From positions 1-14,399 of the forward strand of contig JAADFY010000240.1 in assembly GCA_013152625.1 (NCBI GenBank): DNA of 14,399 bases, written 5' to 3'. Numbering within the stretch: position 1 is the stretch's first letter; each line of letters begins with the position of its first letter. The translations under genes were made by a program, and so were the position numbers. Source of the DNA: Alphaproteobacteria bacterium (lineage in GTDB: Bacteria > Pseudomonadota > Alphaproteobacteria > Rhizobiales > Devosiaceae). Under the pieces are notes generated by a model. The model made no database searches and was not told where the DNA came from. It saw only the letters and a list, made by a program, of their open reading frames with translations. Below, piece by piece: positions 6,046-14,280 of the stretch.

Positions 6046-6918
6046 ACTACGCCAGTCCCAGTGCGACATGCGGGCACGAAACCAGGTGCGCTGGCGCTTG
6101 GCATATTGCCGGGTGGCCGTGATCGCGCGCTCCATGGCGGTTGCCCGAGAGATGGTTCCCGCCTGCCAGTCGGCGATCTCGCGCACCCCGATGGCCTTCA
6201 TGGCCGGCAGCCCCGGGTCCAGCTTGAGCGCCAGAAGCGTTGCCACCTCCTCGGCCCCTTCGCCCTCCATAATAGCCCCGAACCGGCTCGCGATACGGGC
6301 GCGCACCACTTCACGGCCCGGATCAAGCCCGATGCGCTCGATGTCATGGCCGCCTAAAACGCCCCCCTGCCCTTCGTCAGTCCATGCCGCCAGTGACCGG
6401 CCCGTGGCCGCAAGCACCGCCAGGGCCCGCACGGTACGTTGCGGATCGGCCACCTTTAGCCGCGCCGCCATGGTCGGATCCCTCCGGACAAGAAGCGCCG
6501 CCCGGCCCGCCCCGTCCAGGCCCTTTATTTCCGTGGCAATCTGCTCGGTGATCTGGTCCGGAACCGGCGGCAACTGGGCAATCCCGTTCTCCAAGGCTTC
6601 GAAATACAACCCTGAACCGCCGACAAAAATCAGCGGGCGATCGCCGGCTTCCGCCAAAAGTGATTTGACCGCCGTCAGCCAGGCCGCCACCGAAAACCGG
6701 GTGGCGGGGCTGACAAATCCGTAAAGCCGATGTTCCGCTTCCATCAGGTCGGCAGGCTGGGGGCGGGCCGTCAGAACGCTGAGCACATCATAAACCTGCA
6801 TGGAATCGCAGTTGACCACCAACGCCGAGTGCCGTCTGGCCAGTTTGATCGCCAGCGCCGACTTGCCGCTGGCGGTGGGACCCGTTATCAACACCGCACG
6901 TTTTGATCCGGCCACCAA
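6043..6918 (-). CDS. miaA: tRNA dimethylallyltransferase
   Basis: MiaA transfers the dimethylallyl group of DMAPP to N6 of adenosine 37 in tRNAs that read codons starting with U, improving decoding. The 291-residue protein has a P-loop at its start (ITGPTASGKS, 11-20), DSMQVY (38-43) in place of the DSMALY-type motif, TARPQPADLMEAEHRLYGFV (50-69), IFVGGSGLYFEAL, and the C-terminal basic RQYAKRQRTWFRAR tRNA-binding motif. No ATG is available: an in-frame TGA lies immediately upstream of a TTG (6918) and a GTG (6915), so translation must start at one of these or later. No clear Shine-Dalgarno is visible. It is divergent from serB with 11 bases (TTG start) or 14 bases (GTG start) between start codons, and convergent with the AhpD-like gene. 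Confidence 0.94.
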   Translation of the reverse strand: MVAGSKRAVLITGPTASGKSALAIKLARRHSALVVNCDSMQVYDVLSVLTARPQPADLMEAEHRLYGFVSPATRFSVAAWLTAVKSLLAEAGDRPLIFVGGSGLYFEALENGIAQLPPVPDQITEQIATEIKGLDGAGRAALLVRRDPTMAARLKVADPQRTVRALAVLAATGRSLAAWTDEGQGGVLGGHDIERIGLDPGREVVRARIASRFGAIMEGEGAEEVATLLALKLDPGLPAMKAIGVREIADWQAGTISRATAMERAITATRQYAKRQRTWFRARMSHWDWRS

Positions 6919-6929
6919 TCAATAATCCA

Positions 6930-7802
6930 ATGCTCGTTCTTGTTCTTGTTGCCAATCCGGCGGAGCCGGACCTAAACGACTTGCTGGCCGCCCGTGTGGC
7001 CCGCGAGGTCGGCGGCACGCTAAATTGGCTCGCCCGCTCCATTGCCTGCGAAATCGAGGCGCCCAAGTCAAGCGAGGCGTTGTCCATCGCCCGGGAACTG
7101 GTTGGCGGACACCCGATCGATTGCGTTCTGGTGCCGAAAAAACACCGACGCAAGAAGCTGCTGCTCGCGGACATGGATTCCACCATGATCAACGAGGAAT
7201 GTATCGACAAACTGGCCGATGCCCATGGGGTGGGCCCGCAGGTGGCGGCAATCACCGACAAGGCCATGCGTGGCGAAATCAACTTCACTGATGCTCTGAA
7301 TGAGCGGGTAATGCTGCTAAAGGGTGTCAGCCGCAAAACCATAGACCTCGTGCGCCGTCTGCACATAACTTTTGCCCCCGGCGGGCGGGCGCTGGTGCAC
7401 ACCATGAAGGCCCATGGCGCCCACACGGCACTGGTTTCGGGCGGGTTTGACGAATTTGCAAAACCAATCGCCGATCGGATCGGGTTTGACGAATTTGCCG
7501 CCAACCGGCTTGAGTTTGAGGGTGATGCGCTTTCTGGCAAAGTGGCCTCGTTGCGGATCAACCCTGCTGGCAAACTAAACGAGCTGATATCTCTGGCCAG
7601 CGCACGGGGCATGGATATTTCTCAAACGCTGGCGGTGGGCGATGGCGCCAATGACCTGCCCATGATTGACTCTGCCGGCCTCGGGGTCGCTTTACATGCC
7701 AAACCCGGCGTGGCCGCCCGTGCCCCGGTGCGTATCGACCACGGGGACCTGACTTCCCTGCTTTATCTGCAGGGATATAACGGCGAAGAATTTGTCTTGT
7801 AG
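6930..7802 (+). CDS. serB: phosphoserine phosphatase
   Basis: HAD-superfamily enzyme that hydrolyses L-3-phosphoserine, the last step of serine synthesis. With the ATG at 6930 it has 290 residues: an N-terminal small domain (about 1-70), then HAD motif I DMDSTMINEE (nucleophile Asp81, acid Asp83), a cap region (about 92-145), motif II LVSGGF (Ser170), motif III Lys215 in NPAGKLNEL, and motif IV GDGANDLPM (Asp238, Asp242). An upstream TTG at 6903 would add nine residues and overlap miaA, and is unlikely. No Shine-Dalgarno is visible before 6930, so the transcript may be leaderless or use a weak site. It is convergent with the downstream glycosyltransferase gene, 12 bases away. Confidence 0.95.
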   Translation: MLVLVLVANPAEPDLNDLLAARVAREVGGTLNWLARSIACEIEAPKSSEALSIARELVGGHPIDCVLVPKKHRRKKLLLADMDSTMINEECIDKLADAHGVGPQVAAITDKAMRGEINFTDALNERVMLLKGVSRKTIDLVRRLHITFAPGGRALVHTMKAHGAHTALVSGGFDEFAKPIADRIGFDEFAANRLEFEGDALSGKVASLRINPAGKLNELISLASARGMDISQTLAVGDGANDLPMIDSAGLGVALHAKPGVAARAPVRIDHGDLTSLLYLQGYNGEEFVL

Positions 7803-7814
7803 GGGCCGGTTCGG

Positions 7815-9350
7815 CTAATTCCCCGGGGCCTGACTGGCGGGCTCGGTAAAATTTTCGCCCAGATATATGTCATAGGTATTCATCTTTAAGCCAAATCGCC
7901 GGATGACCACTTTTTCCACAAGCTGGAGGGTTTCAAAGCGTTTTTCGACATAACCTGGGCCAAAGTCCGGTTCGGCATCATTGTCCACGATCACCAGAGC
8001 GCGTTGTCCCGCACGCGCTGCGGGATCAAACCAGAAGTCATACTGATCCACCCGTGAGCTCAAGCTTGTGACACCGGTTGTGCCCATGGCAAACCCGAGT
8101 TGGGCGGCAATGGTATAGCGGGTGGCAGCAATGAAATCGGGCTGCTGCTCGGCGGCCAGCGCCTCCACCCGGTCGGCAAGCTGTTGCCAGCCATAAAGCG
8201 CCCGGGATTCCCAGTCCGGTTTCTGGCCGACAAGGCTGGAAACGGGCAGGACGGCAAAGTTGATCAGAATGAGACCGGTGACCATGGCACCAAATATAAC
8301 ATGGGCCCACATGACCCAGCGCCGCCTGAGCGCCAGAACCGCAAAAACCAGAATGACGATAAAGGCGATGATATTCCAATAGATCGGCGTCACACTACCG
8401 ATGGCTGTGGTGACCAGCGTTACCGCAAGGGTTGATGTCACCAGCGCCGAAAGGCCGAGGCGTTTAAGCGCGCCGGAATAGCCTGTGGTGGGGCCGGAGG
8501 TAAAGGTGCGCCAGATGGCGGGAAGCAAAAACATGGCAAAGGTAACGGCGCTGAGGGCAAGCGTCACCGCCATATCGTCCCAGTCCGGGTTGGTCAGCCA
8601 GTTTCCATAGTAGCGGTCTGACAAGTTGTATTGAAAGGAGGCAAAGTCGTTTTGCAGGTTCCACACCAGCACCGGCAACAAAATGGCAAAGCAAACGAGC
8701 CCCGCCAGATAAAGATGGGGGGAACGCAACAGGCGCCGGTAGGGGCGAAACGTCAATATGACAACAACAATGGCAATACCGAACAGAGCGGCGTTGTACT
8801 TCGCCAGGCCGGCCAGCCCTAAAACAACGGCCCCCAGATAAAGGCTGCTCACTGGCGGGCCGTCCGGCTCGTCTGCCCCGCCCAGATACCGGGCGAAAAA
8901 ATGTGCCGACAGGGCGATCAGAAAGACCAGCAGATGGTCGCTAAAGGTCAGTGTGGTAAAAATCAGGATTGGCGACGAGGCCAGATAGACCACCAGCAAT
9001 TGCCAGAATACCTGCTCGAAATTGTCCGGGGCCAACCGCCTGACCCACAGGCGAAACACCATGACCGTGCCGATAAAGGTCAAAATGGCGGCAAAACGAA
9101 CCCCGAACTGGTTCCAGGGCAAAAATGTCCCCATCAGGCCCTGCAACCAGCCATTCAGGGGCGGATGGTCAAAATAGGAAAGGCCGATATTCTGGCCCCA
9201 CATCCAGTAATAGGCTTCATCGCCCACCGGGCGGACGGCAAATATCAGAACCACTTTGAACAGCACAAACCCGACCGCCACCCATTTCAGGGTGGAAATT
9301 TCAAATGTCACGCCCTTCGCCGGCGCCTTGGTGGTAACGCGGTGGGTCAT
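7815..9350 (-). CDS. ArnT/PMT-like membrane glycosyltransferase (GT39/GT83-type)
   Basis: Multi-pass membrane protein of the GT-C class, resembling PMT_2/ArnT enzymes that move sugars from polyprenyl-phosphate donors to lipids, glycans or proteins on the periplasmic face. After a first helix (about 22-38) comes the conserved periplasmic-loop signature PVGDEAYYWMWG (Asp44-Glu45) and LSYFDHPPLNGW (Asp61-His62), the usual catalytic and metal region. About ten more hydrophobic segments follow to about residue 370, then a soluble C-terminal domain of about 135 residues. Length (511) is normal for the family. The donor and acceptor cannot be told from sequence; lipid A, O-antigen or capsule modification are possibilities. 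The ATG lies 20 bases after the frmA stop with a G-rich purine stretch, so it is probably cotranscribed with frmA, an unexpected partner. Confidence 0.85.
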   Translation of the reverse strand: MTHRVTTKAPAKGVTFEISTLKWVAVGFVLFKVVLIFAVRPVGDEAYYWMWGQNIGLSYFDHPPLNGWLQGLMGTFLPWNQFGVRFAAILTFIGTVMVFRLWVRRLAPDNFEQVFWQLLVVYLASSPILIFTTLTFSDHLLVFLIALSAHFFARYLGGADEPDGPPVSSLYLGAVVLGLAGLAKYNAALFGIAIVVVILTFRPYRRLLRSPHLYLAGLVCFAILLPVLVWNLQNDFASFQYNLSDRYYGNWLTNPDWDDMAVTLALSAVTFAMFLLPAIWRTFTSGPTTGYSGALKRLGLSALVTSTLAVTLVTTAIGSVTPIYWNIIAFIVILVFAVLALRRRWVMWAHVIFGAMVTGLILINFAVLPVSSLVGQKPDWESRALYGWQQLADRVEALAAEQQPDFIAATRYTIAAQLGFAMGTTGVTSLSSRVDQYDFWFDPAARAGQRALVIVDNDAEPDFGPGYVEKRFETLQLVEKVVIRRFGLKMNTYDIYLGENFTEPASQAPGN

Positions 9351-9370
9351 CGAACCGCCCCGACGTCGAT

Positions 9371-10480
9371 CTAAAATACAACCACCGAGCGGATGGATTT
9401 GCCGGCGTGCATCAGATCGAAGGCGGTATTGATCTCGTCCAGCCCCATGGTGTGGGTAATCATCGGGTCGATCTCGATTTTGCCCTGCATGTACCAGTCA
9501 ACGATTTTTGGCACATCGGTGCGGCCTCTGGCGCCGCCAAAAGCGGTGCCCCGCCACACCCGGCCCGTGACCAGTTGAAACGGGCGGGTGGATATTTCCT
9601 GCCCTGCGCCGGCAACCCCGATAATAATCGATTCTCCCCACCCCTTGTGGCAGCATTCCAGAGCCTGACGCATCACATCGGGCCGCCCGATACATTCAAA
9701 CGAATAATCGGCGCCGCCCCGGGTCAGATCCACCAGATAGGGGACCAGATCGCCCTCCACTTCGCCGGGATTGACAAAATGGGTCATCCCGAATTTTTCG
9801 CCCCAGGCCTTTTTGTCGTTGTTCAGGTCCACCCCGACAATCATTTCCGCACCAATCATGCGCAGGCCCTGGACCACGTTCAGCCCGATGCCCCCAAGCC
9901 CGAACACCACGGCCCGGCACCCCGGCTCCGCCTTTGCGGTGTTGATGACCGCGCCAATGCCGGTGGTGACCCCGCAGCCGATGTAACACACCTTGTCAAA
10001 GGGGGCGTCGGGGTTGATTTTGGCCAGCGCAATCTCGGGCAACACGGTAAAGTTGGAAAAGGTCGAGGTGCCCATATAGTGGAGCAGCTTTTCCCCGTTA
10101 AGCGAAAATCTTGAGGTGCCGTCGGGCATGAGCCCCTGCCCCTGGGTCGACCGGATGGCCTGACACAGATTGGTTTTCGGATTAAGGCAGTAATCGCACT
10201 GGCGACATTCGGGCGTATAAAGCGGGATCACATGATCGCCCTTTTTCACCGAGGTAACCCCGGGGCCGGTATCCACCACCACGCCGGCCCCTTCATGGCC
10301 CAAAATGACGGGAAACAAACCTTCCGGGTCGGCGCCGCTCAAAGTGAATTCATCGGTATGGCACACACCGGTGGCCTTTATTTCCACGAGCACTTCGCCC
10401 GCTTTGGGGCCTTCAAGCTCGACCTCGCAGATCTGTAAGGGTTTTCCTGCGCCAAAAGCCACCGCCGCCCGTGATTTCAT
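9371..10480 (-). CDS. frmA: S-(hydroxymethyl)glutathione dehydrogenase / class III alcohol dehydrogenase
   Basis: Zinc- and NAD-dependent class III alcohol dehydrogenase that oxidises S-hydroxymethylglutathione, formed from formaldehyde and glutathione, to S-formylglutathione; the family also reduces S-nitrosoglutathione. The 369 residues show catalytic-zinc ligands Cys40, His62 (GHEGAG) and Cys169 ([10 protein letters not shown]), a structural-zinc quartet Cys92, Cys95, Cys98 and Cys106, and the Rossmann motif GLGGIG (194-199). [15 protein letters not shown] is the segment typical of class III enzymes. I start it at the ATG at 10480 ([12 protein letters not shown]). The frame continues 15 codons upstream to 10525 but without conserved character. 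It is divergent from the hydroxy-acid dehydrogenase gene and followed by the glycosyltransferase gene. No S-formylglutathione hydrolase or Gfa is in the window. Confidence 0.95.
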   Translation of the reverse strand: MKSRAAVAFGAGKPLQICEVELEGPKAGEVLVEIKATGVCHTDEFTLSGADPEGLFPVILGHEGAGVVVDTGPGVTSVKKGDHVIPLYTPECRQCDYCLNPKTNLCQAIRSTQGQGLMPDGTSRFSLNGEKLLHYMGTSTFSNFTVLPEIALAKINPDAPFDKVCYIGCGVTTGIGAVINTAKAEPGCRAVVFGLGGIGLNVVQGLRMIGAEMIVGVDLNNDKKAWGEKFGMTHFVNPGEVEGDLVPYLVDLTRGGADYSFECIGRPDVMRQALECCHKGWGESIIIGVAGAGQEISTRPFQLVTGRVWRGTAFGGARGRTDVPKIVDWYMQGKIEIDPMITHTMGLDEINTAFDLMHAGKSIRSVVVF

Positions 10481-10623
10481 TGCTCTGTTCGCTCCGTGCC
10501 AGAATTTTGATTTACGATTGCACATTCAATTCAATTGAACAACGCAAGTTGCCATCCGTATCCCCTTGCCCTGCAACTCGAATTTGTGGCACTCGTTGCA
10601 TCACAAGAATTCGGAGAATTCCC
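10481..10623. promoter_or_regulatory. divergent promoter region of frmA and the hydroxy-acid dehydrogenase gene
   Basis: This 143-base interval is much richer in A and T (about 10500-10545) than its surroundings and must carry start signals for both genes. It contains the perfect 10-base palindrome TTCAATTGAA (10530-10539) next to a second TTCAA copy just to its left, a plausible operator. Plus-strand TTGAAC (10535-10540) with TATCCC (10559-10564) is a poor promoter match. AGTTGC and GCAACT form a loose 6-bp inverted repeat near 10547-10577. GGAG at 10615-10618 serves the plus-strand gene. Confidence 0.5.
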
Positions 10624-11781
10624 ATGCAGGCGCTTACCATCGAGGACCTCAAGATCACGGCCCGTAAACGGGTGCCGCGCATGTTCTTTGACTATGCGGA
10701 TTCCGGCTCTTTTACCGAAAGCACCTACCGGGCCAACGAGGATGATTTCGCGCCGATAAAACTGCGCCAGAAAGTGGCGGTGGACATGCGAAACCGGGTG
10801 CTTGGCACCACAATGGTGGGCCAGGATGTGGCCATGCCAGTGGCGCTGGCCCCGGTGGGGTTGACCGGGATGCAGCGGGCCGACGGGGAAATGGAAGCGG
10901 CAAAAGCGGCGGAAAAATTCGGGGTGCCGTTCACCTTGTCCACCATGAGTATCTGCTCGATTGAAGATGTGGCGTCGGTGACCAAAAAACCGTTCTGGTT
11001 TCAGCTTTACGTCATGCGGGACCGGGAATTTGCCGGTTCGCTCATCGACCGGGCCAAGGCCGTCGGGTGCAGCGCCCTTGTGCTCACCCTGGATTTGCAG
11101 GCGCTCGGACAGCGCCACAAGGACAAGCGCAACGGGCTTGCCGCGCCGCCGAAGTTCACCATCAATTCCATGTTGCAAATAATGGCCCGCCCGGCCTGGT
11201 GCCTGAACATGCTCACCACAAGGCGGCACACGTTCCGCAACATCGTCGGCCATGTCAAAGGGGTCAATGATCTGGGGTCCTTGAGCGAATGGACCAACTC
11301 CCAGTTCGACCAGTCGCTGACCTGGGGAGATATCGAGTGGATCAAAAACCGGTGGGGTGGCAAGCTGATTCTAAAAGGCATTCTTGACCCGGACGACGCA
11401 AAGGAGGCGGTCAAGGCGGGGGCCGACGCGATCGTGGTGTCCAACCATGGCGGACGCCAACTCGATGGCGCCTTGTCCACCATTGCCGCCCTGCCCCCCA
11501 TTATCGATGCCGTGGGCGCGGACATAGAGGTGCATTTCGACGGTGGCATCCGCTCCGGACAGGACGTTCTAAAAGCGCTCTGCCTGGGGGCGAAATCCAC
11601 CTACATCGCCCGCGCTTATATTTATGGTCTGGGCGCCCACGGCAGCCGGGGCGTCACCCAATCCCTTGAAATCATCCGCAACGAACTTGATCTCACCCTG
11701 GCGTTCTGCGGAGAGACCAATGTGTCCAATCTGGGCCGGCACAATCTGATCGCCAGCACCCTGGGACACCTGCAAAGCTAA
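10624..11781 (+). CDS. lldD: FMN-dependent alpha-hydroxy-acid dehydrogenase (L-lactate dehydrogenase type)
   Basis: TIM-barrel flavoenzyme of the lactate dehydrogenase/glycolate oxidase/mandelate dehydrogenase family, which oxidises a 2-hydroxy acid (probably L-lactate) to the keto acid and passes electrons to the respiratory chain or oxygen. Of 385 residues, key ones are Tyr24 (FFDYADSGS), the LAPVGLTGM flavin loop (75-83), Tyr129 (FQLYVMRD), Asp157 (LTLDLQ), Arg164, Lys251 (LILKGIL), and the catalytic base His275 with Arg278 in VSNHGGRQLDG. The phosphate-binding HFDGGIRSGQDVLKAL completes the FMN site. The start at 10624 is set by GGAG 7 bases upstream. Substrate cannot be fixed by eye, so the symbol is provisional. 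A hairpin directly at its stop may end transcription. Confidence 0.88.
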   Translation: MQALTIEDLKITARKRVPRMFFDYADSGSFTESTYRANEDDFAPIKLRQKVAVDMRNRVLGTTMVGQDVAMPVALAPVGLTGMQRADGEMEAAKAAEKFGVPFTLSTMSICSIEDVASVTKKPFWFQLYVMRDREFAGSLIDRAKAVGCSALVLTLDLQALGQRHKDKRNGLAAPPKFTINSMLQIMARPAWCLNMLTTRRHTFRNIVGHVKGVNDLGSLSEWTNSQFDQSLTWGDIEWIKNRWGGKLILKGILDPDDAKEAVKAGADAIVVSNHGGRQLDGALSTIAALPPIIDAVGADIEVHFDGGIRSGQDVLKALCLGAKSTYIARAYIYGLGAHGSRGVTQSLEIIRNELDLTLAFCGETNVSNLGRHNLIASTLGHLQS

Positions 11782-11810
11782 AGCGATTTACTTTGGTCCT
11801 AAATCGCTTT
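11780..11810 (+). terminator. hairpin terminator candidate after the hydroxy-acid dehydrogenase gene
   Basis: AAAGCGATTTA (11780-11790) pairs exactly with TAAATCGCTTT (11800-11810) around a 9-base loop. This 11-bp stem begins in the stop codon and is followed by GATCTATTTT. The T-run is displaced and short, so it may be a weak terminator or part of a repeated intergenic element. Confidence 0.6.
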
Positions 11811-11834
11811 GATCTATTTTCGCTCACGGCTAAT

Positions 11835-11893
11835 CCACCTTCGGCGGGCCTCCGCGAGGGCGGCGCTACAACGCCGGGCCACCGGAGGTGGCC
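11835..11893. repeat. GC-rich nested inverted repeats in convergent intergenic space
   Basis: Several overlapping palindromes lie here: CCACCTTCGG (11835-11844) with CCGGAGGTGG (11882-11891, one G-T pair), CCTCCG (11849-11854) with CGGAGG (11883-11888), and GGCCACC-GGA-GGTGGCC (11877-11893, perfect). They are mutually exclusive folds. The composition resembles bacterial REP-like elements, but only one copy is visible in the window. Confidence 0.45.
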
Positions 11894-11894
11894 T

Positions 11895-11923
11895 GACTGT
11901 TTCCATCACAAAGTCAAACAGTC
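11895..11923 (-). terminator. hairpin terminator candidate after gnd
   Basis: GACTGTTT (11895-11902) and AAACAGTC (11916-11923) are exact reverse complements with a 13-base loop. On the minus strand the stem starts at the last base of the gnd stop codon. No strong T-run follows, so factor-independent termination is uncertain. Confidence 0.4.
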
Positions 11924-13344
11924 TAATCAACCCCGGCCCACGGGCCGTTGTGGGTTCCCGGCATGTCGGTTCGTTCAAAGGAATGGGCCCCAAAAAAGTC
12001 CCGTTGCGCCTGAATGAGGTTGGCCGTGCCCCTTGCCTGCCGGTACCCGTCGAAATAGGCCAGCGCCGCCGACATGGCCGGCATGGGCAGCCCGGCGAGG
12101 ACGCATTTTGACACTACCCGGCGCAAGGGCGAATTTGTCTGGTCCATCAGGGCAACAAATTCCGGCGCGATCAGCAGGTTGGGCAGATCGGGCTGGGCCT
12201 TGTAGGCTTCGGTTATCGCACCAAGAAACTGGGAACGTATGATGCAGCCGGCCCGCCAGATCGAGGCAATCAGCCCCATGGGCAGGTCCCAGCGAAATTC
12301 TGCCGACGCGGCGCGCATGACCGCAAACCCTTGCGCGTAGGCGGCAATCTTGGAGCCAAACAAGGCAAGTTCGAGGTCGTCAATGAGAGCGGCAGCGTCA
12401 ATATCGCCTAAATCATAGGCGCTTTTTCCATAAAGGTCCTCGGCGGCCCGACGCTGATCGAGCATGGAAGAAAGCGCCCGTGCCGCCACGGCCGCCTCAA
12501 TGCCCGTTGCCGGCACACCAAGCATTTGCGCTTCGATTACCGACCAGCGCCCGGTGCCTTTTTGTCCGGCACGGTCGACAATGAGATCAATCAGGGGGGT
12601 GCCGGTTTTTTCGTCTGTAACCGCTAATACGCTGGCGGTGATTTCAACCAGAAACGATTTTAGTCGCCCCGCGTTCCAGCGATCGAAGATTTTCGCTATC
12701 TCCCCAGGGGAAAGGCCAAGCCCGTCGCGCAACACCCCGTAAACTTCGGCGATCATCTGCATATCGGCATATTCAATGCCGTTATGGATGGTTTTGACAA
12801 AATGCCCGGCCCCGTCATTGCCCAACCAGGCGCTGCAGGGCTCGCCTTCATATTTTGCCGAAATTGCGGTCAGCATCGGCTCGATCCGGTCGTAGGATGA
12901 CCGGGTGCCCCCCACCATGATCGAGGGGCCATAGCGGGCCCCCTCCTCGCCGCCCGAAACCCCCATGCCGACAAATTCCAGCCCGGTGGGCCCCAATTCG
13001 GAAAACCTTCGTTTTGTGTCATGGAAATTGGCGTTGCCCGCATCAATGATGATGTCGCCGGGGGCCATGCGTTCGCGCAGGGCTAAAATCTGGGCGTCCA
13101 CCGCCTCCCCGGCCTGGACCATGATAATCACCGGGCGCGGCGGGCCAATGGCCTCCACCAGTTCGTCCATAGTGGCGCAGGGGACAATTTTGTCCCGCAA
13201 ATCGCCTGCATCGGCGTAAAACGCGTCGGTTTTGGCCCCGGTGCGGTTGTAAACGGCAATTTTGAACCCGTTCTGGGCAATGTTTAAAGCCAGATTGGCC
13301 CCCATAACCCCCAGCCCGATCAATCCAACATCCGCTTCGGCCAT
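11923..13344 (-). CDS. gnd: 6-phosphogluconate dehydrogenase, decarboxylating
   Basis: Oxidises 6-phosphogluconate to ribulose 5-phosphate and CO2, normally with NADP+, in the oxidative pentose phosphate pathway. The 473 residues match the long (E. coli-type) enzyme. The Rossmann motif is GLIGLGVMGANLALN (7-21) with the NRT (33-35) typical of NADP binding. The substrate site has VGMGVSGGEEGARYGPS (125-141, Ser130-Gly-Gly) and GHFVKTIHNGIEYADMQ (180-196) with catalytic Lys184 and Glu191. The C-terminal tail ANLIQAQRDFFGAHSFER is the usual one. I start it at the ATG at 13344, preceded 6 bases upstream by AAGGGGA. The longer frame to 13389 adds a non-conserved basic stretch. It follows kdsA by 66 bases on the same strand and faces the hydroxy-acid dehydrogenase gene. 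Confidence 0.96.
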   Translation of the reverse strand: MAEADVGLIGLGVMGANLALNIAQNGFKIAVYNRTGAKTDAFYADAGDLRDKIVPCATMDELVEAIGPPRPVIIMVQAGEAVDAQILALRERMAPGDIIIDAGNANFHDTKRRFSELGPTGLEFVGMGVSGGEEGARYGPSIMVGGTRSSYDRIEPMLTAISAKYEGEPCSAWLGNDGAGHFVKTIHNGIEYADMQMIAEVYGVLRDGLGLSPGEIAKIFDRWNAGRLKSFLVEITASVLAVTDEKTGTPLIDLIVDRAGQKGTGRWSVIEAQMLGVPATGIEAAVAARALSSMLDQRRAAEDLYGKSAYDLGDIDAAALIDDLELALFGSKIAAYAQGFAVMRAASAEFRWDLPMGLIASIWRAGCIIRSQFLGAITEAYKAQPDLPNLLIAPEFVALMDQTNSPLRRVVSKCVLAGLPMPAMSAALAYFDGYRQARGTANLIQAQRDFFGAHSFERTDMPGTHNGPWAGVD

Positions 13345-13370
13345 GCCCCGTCCCCTTTTTTTCGCTCCTG

Positions 13371-13400
13371 ATTTTAAGTTGTAGTTCAATATTCGTGCAA
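13371..13400 (-). promoter_or_regulatory. possible internal promoter for gnd
   Basis: In the AT-rich 66-base gap after kdsA the minus strand has TTGCAC (13400-13395), an 18-base spacer and TAAAAT (13376-13371, five of six consensus bases). The predicted start near 13364 gives a short leader before the gnd ribosome site. No terminator is visible in the gap, so readthrough from kdsA is also likely. Confidence 0.35.
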
Positions 13401-13410
13401 AATAAATGAC

Positions 13411-14280
13411 TTAAGGGGTGCCCCGGACCCGGTCGGCCCCTTTTGCCAACCGGTCAAATTCTGTCAACCGGTTCACAAGGTCCTCCAACCGGTCCAGCGG
13501 GATCATGTTCGGGCCATCGGAGGGGGCATGTTCCGGGTCGTTGTGGGTTTCGATGAACACCCCGGCCACACCCACCGCCACCGCCGCCCGGGCCAGCACC
13601 GGGGCAAACCGGCCCTCACCGCCCGAACTGTCCCCATGGCCGCCGGGCTGCTGGACCGAATGGGTGGCATCAAAAATTACCGGGGCGCCGGTGCGCTCGG
13701 CCATGATCGGCAAAGAGCGCAGGTCGGTCACCAGGGTATTGTAGCCAAAACTCGTGCCGCGCTCGGTGACCAGAACCCCGGTGGCCCCGTCCAGTTTTGC
13801 CACCACATGGTCCATGTCCCAGGGGCCAAGAAACTGCCCCTTTTTGACATTGACCACGCGCCCGGTTGCCGCGGCGGCGCGCAACAGGTCGGTCTGACGG
13901 CACAAAAAGGCCGGAATTTGCAAAACATCAGCAACCTCACCAACCGCTGAGCACTGGCCCGCGTCATGCACATCGGTGAGCACCGGCAGGCCGGTCTCAG
14001 CGCGCACCCGGGCCAGAATTTCCAGCCCCTCATCCATTGGCAGCCCGCGAAAGCCGGTGGCGCTGGTTCGGTTGGCCTTGTCAAACGAACTTTTGTAAAC
14101 CACCCGCACCCCACATTTCTCGCCGATACGGGCAATGGCCTCGGCCATTTTCAGCGCATGGTCGGCGCTCTCGATCACGCAGGGACCCAGGATGAAACCC
14201 AAGGGTAACTGATTGCCGAAAACCACCGGCAAACCCCTTTGGCCAGGCGCGGAAATGGTCACTTCTTTTTGCTCGATCAC
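13411..14280 (-). CDS. kdsA: 3-deoxy-8-phosphooctulonate (KDO-8-P) synthase
   Basis: Cytosolic TIM-barrel enzyme that condenses D-arabinose 5-phosphate and PEP to KDO 8-phosphate for the lipopolysaccharide inner core. With the GTG start at 14280 it has 289 residues. Visible are ILGPCVIES (30-38), [12 protein letters not shown] (62-73), ITDVH-like LTDVHD (101-106), FLCRQTDL (125-132), VNVKKGQF (143-150) and [12 protein letters not shown] (203-214). Cys34, His207, Glu244 ([10 protein letters not shown]) and Asp255 (SDGPN) match the four metal ligands of metal-dependent KdsA; the metal-free E. coli type has Asn at the first position. AAAGG 8 bases before GTG 14280 supports this start; an upstream GTG at 14328 has no properly spaced ribosome site. 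The GTG overlaps the TGA of a possible upstream gene. gnd follows. Confidence 0.94.
   Translation of the reverse strand: MIEQKEVTISAPGQRGLPVVFGNQLPLGFILGPCVIESADHALKMAEAIARIGEKCGVRVVYKSSFDKANRTSATGFRGLPMDEGLEILARVRAETGLPVLTDVHDAGQCSAVGEVADVLQIPAFLCRQTDLLRAAAATGRVVNVKKGQFLGPWDMDHVVAKLDGATGVLVTERGTSFGYNTLVTDLRSLPIMAERTGAPVIFDATHSVQQPGGHGDSSGGEGRFAPVLARAAVAVGVAGVFIETHNDPEHAPSDGPNMIPLDRLEDLVNRLTEFDRLAKGADRVRGTP

Noticed and set aside
10531..11253. Minus-strand open frame opposite the hydroxy-acid dehydrogenase gene
   Set aside because: Shadow of a conserved FMN enzyme; composition (His/Arg/Gly) is typical of antisense reading of GC-rich DNA.
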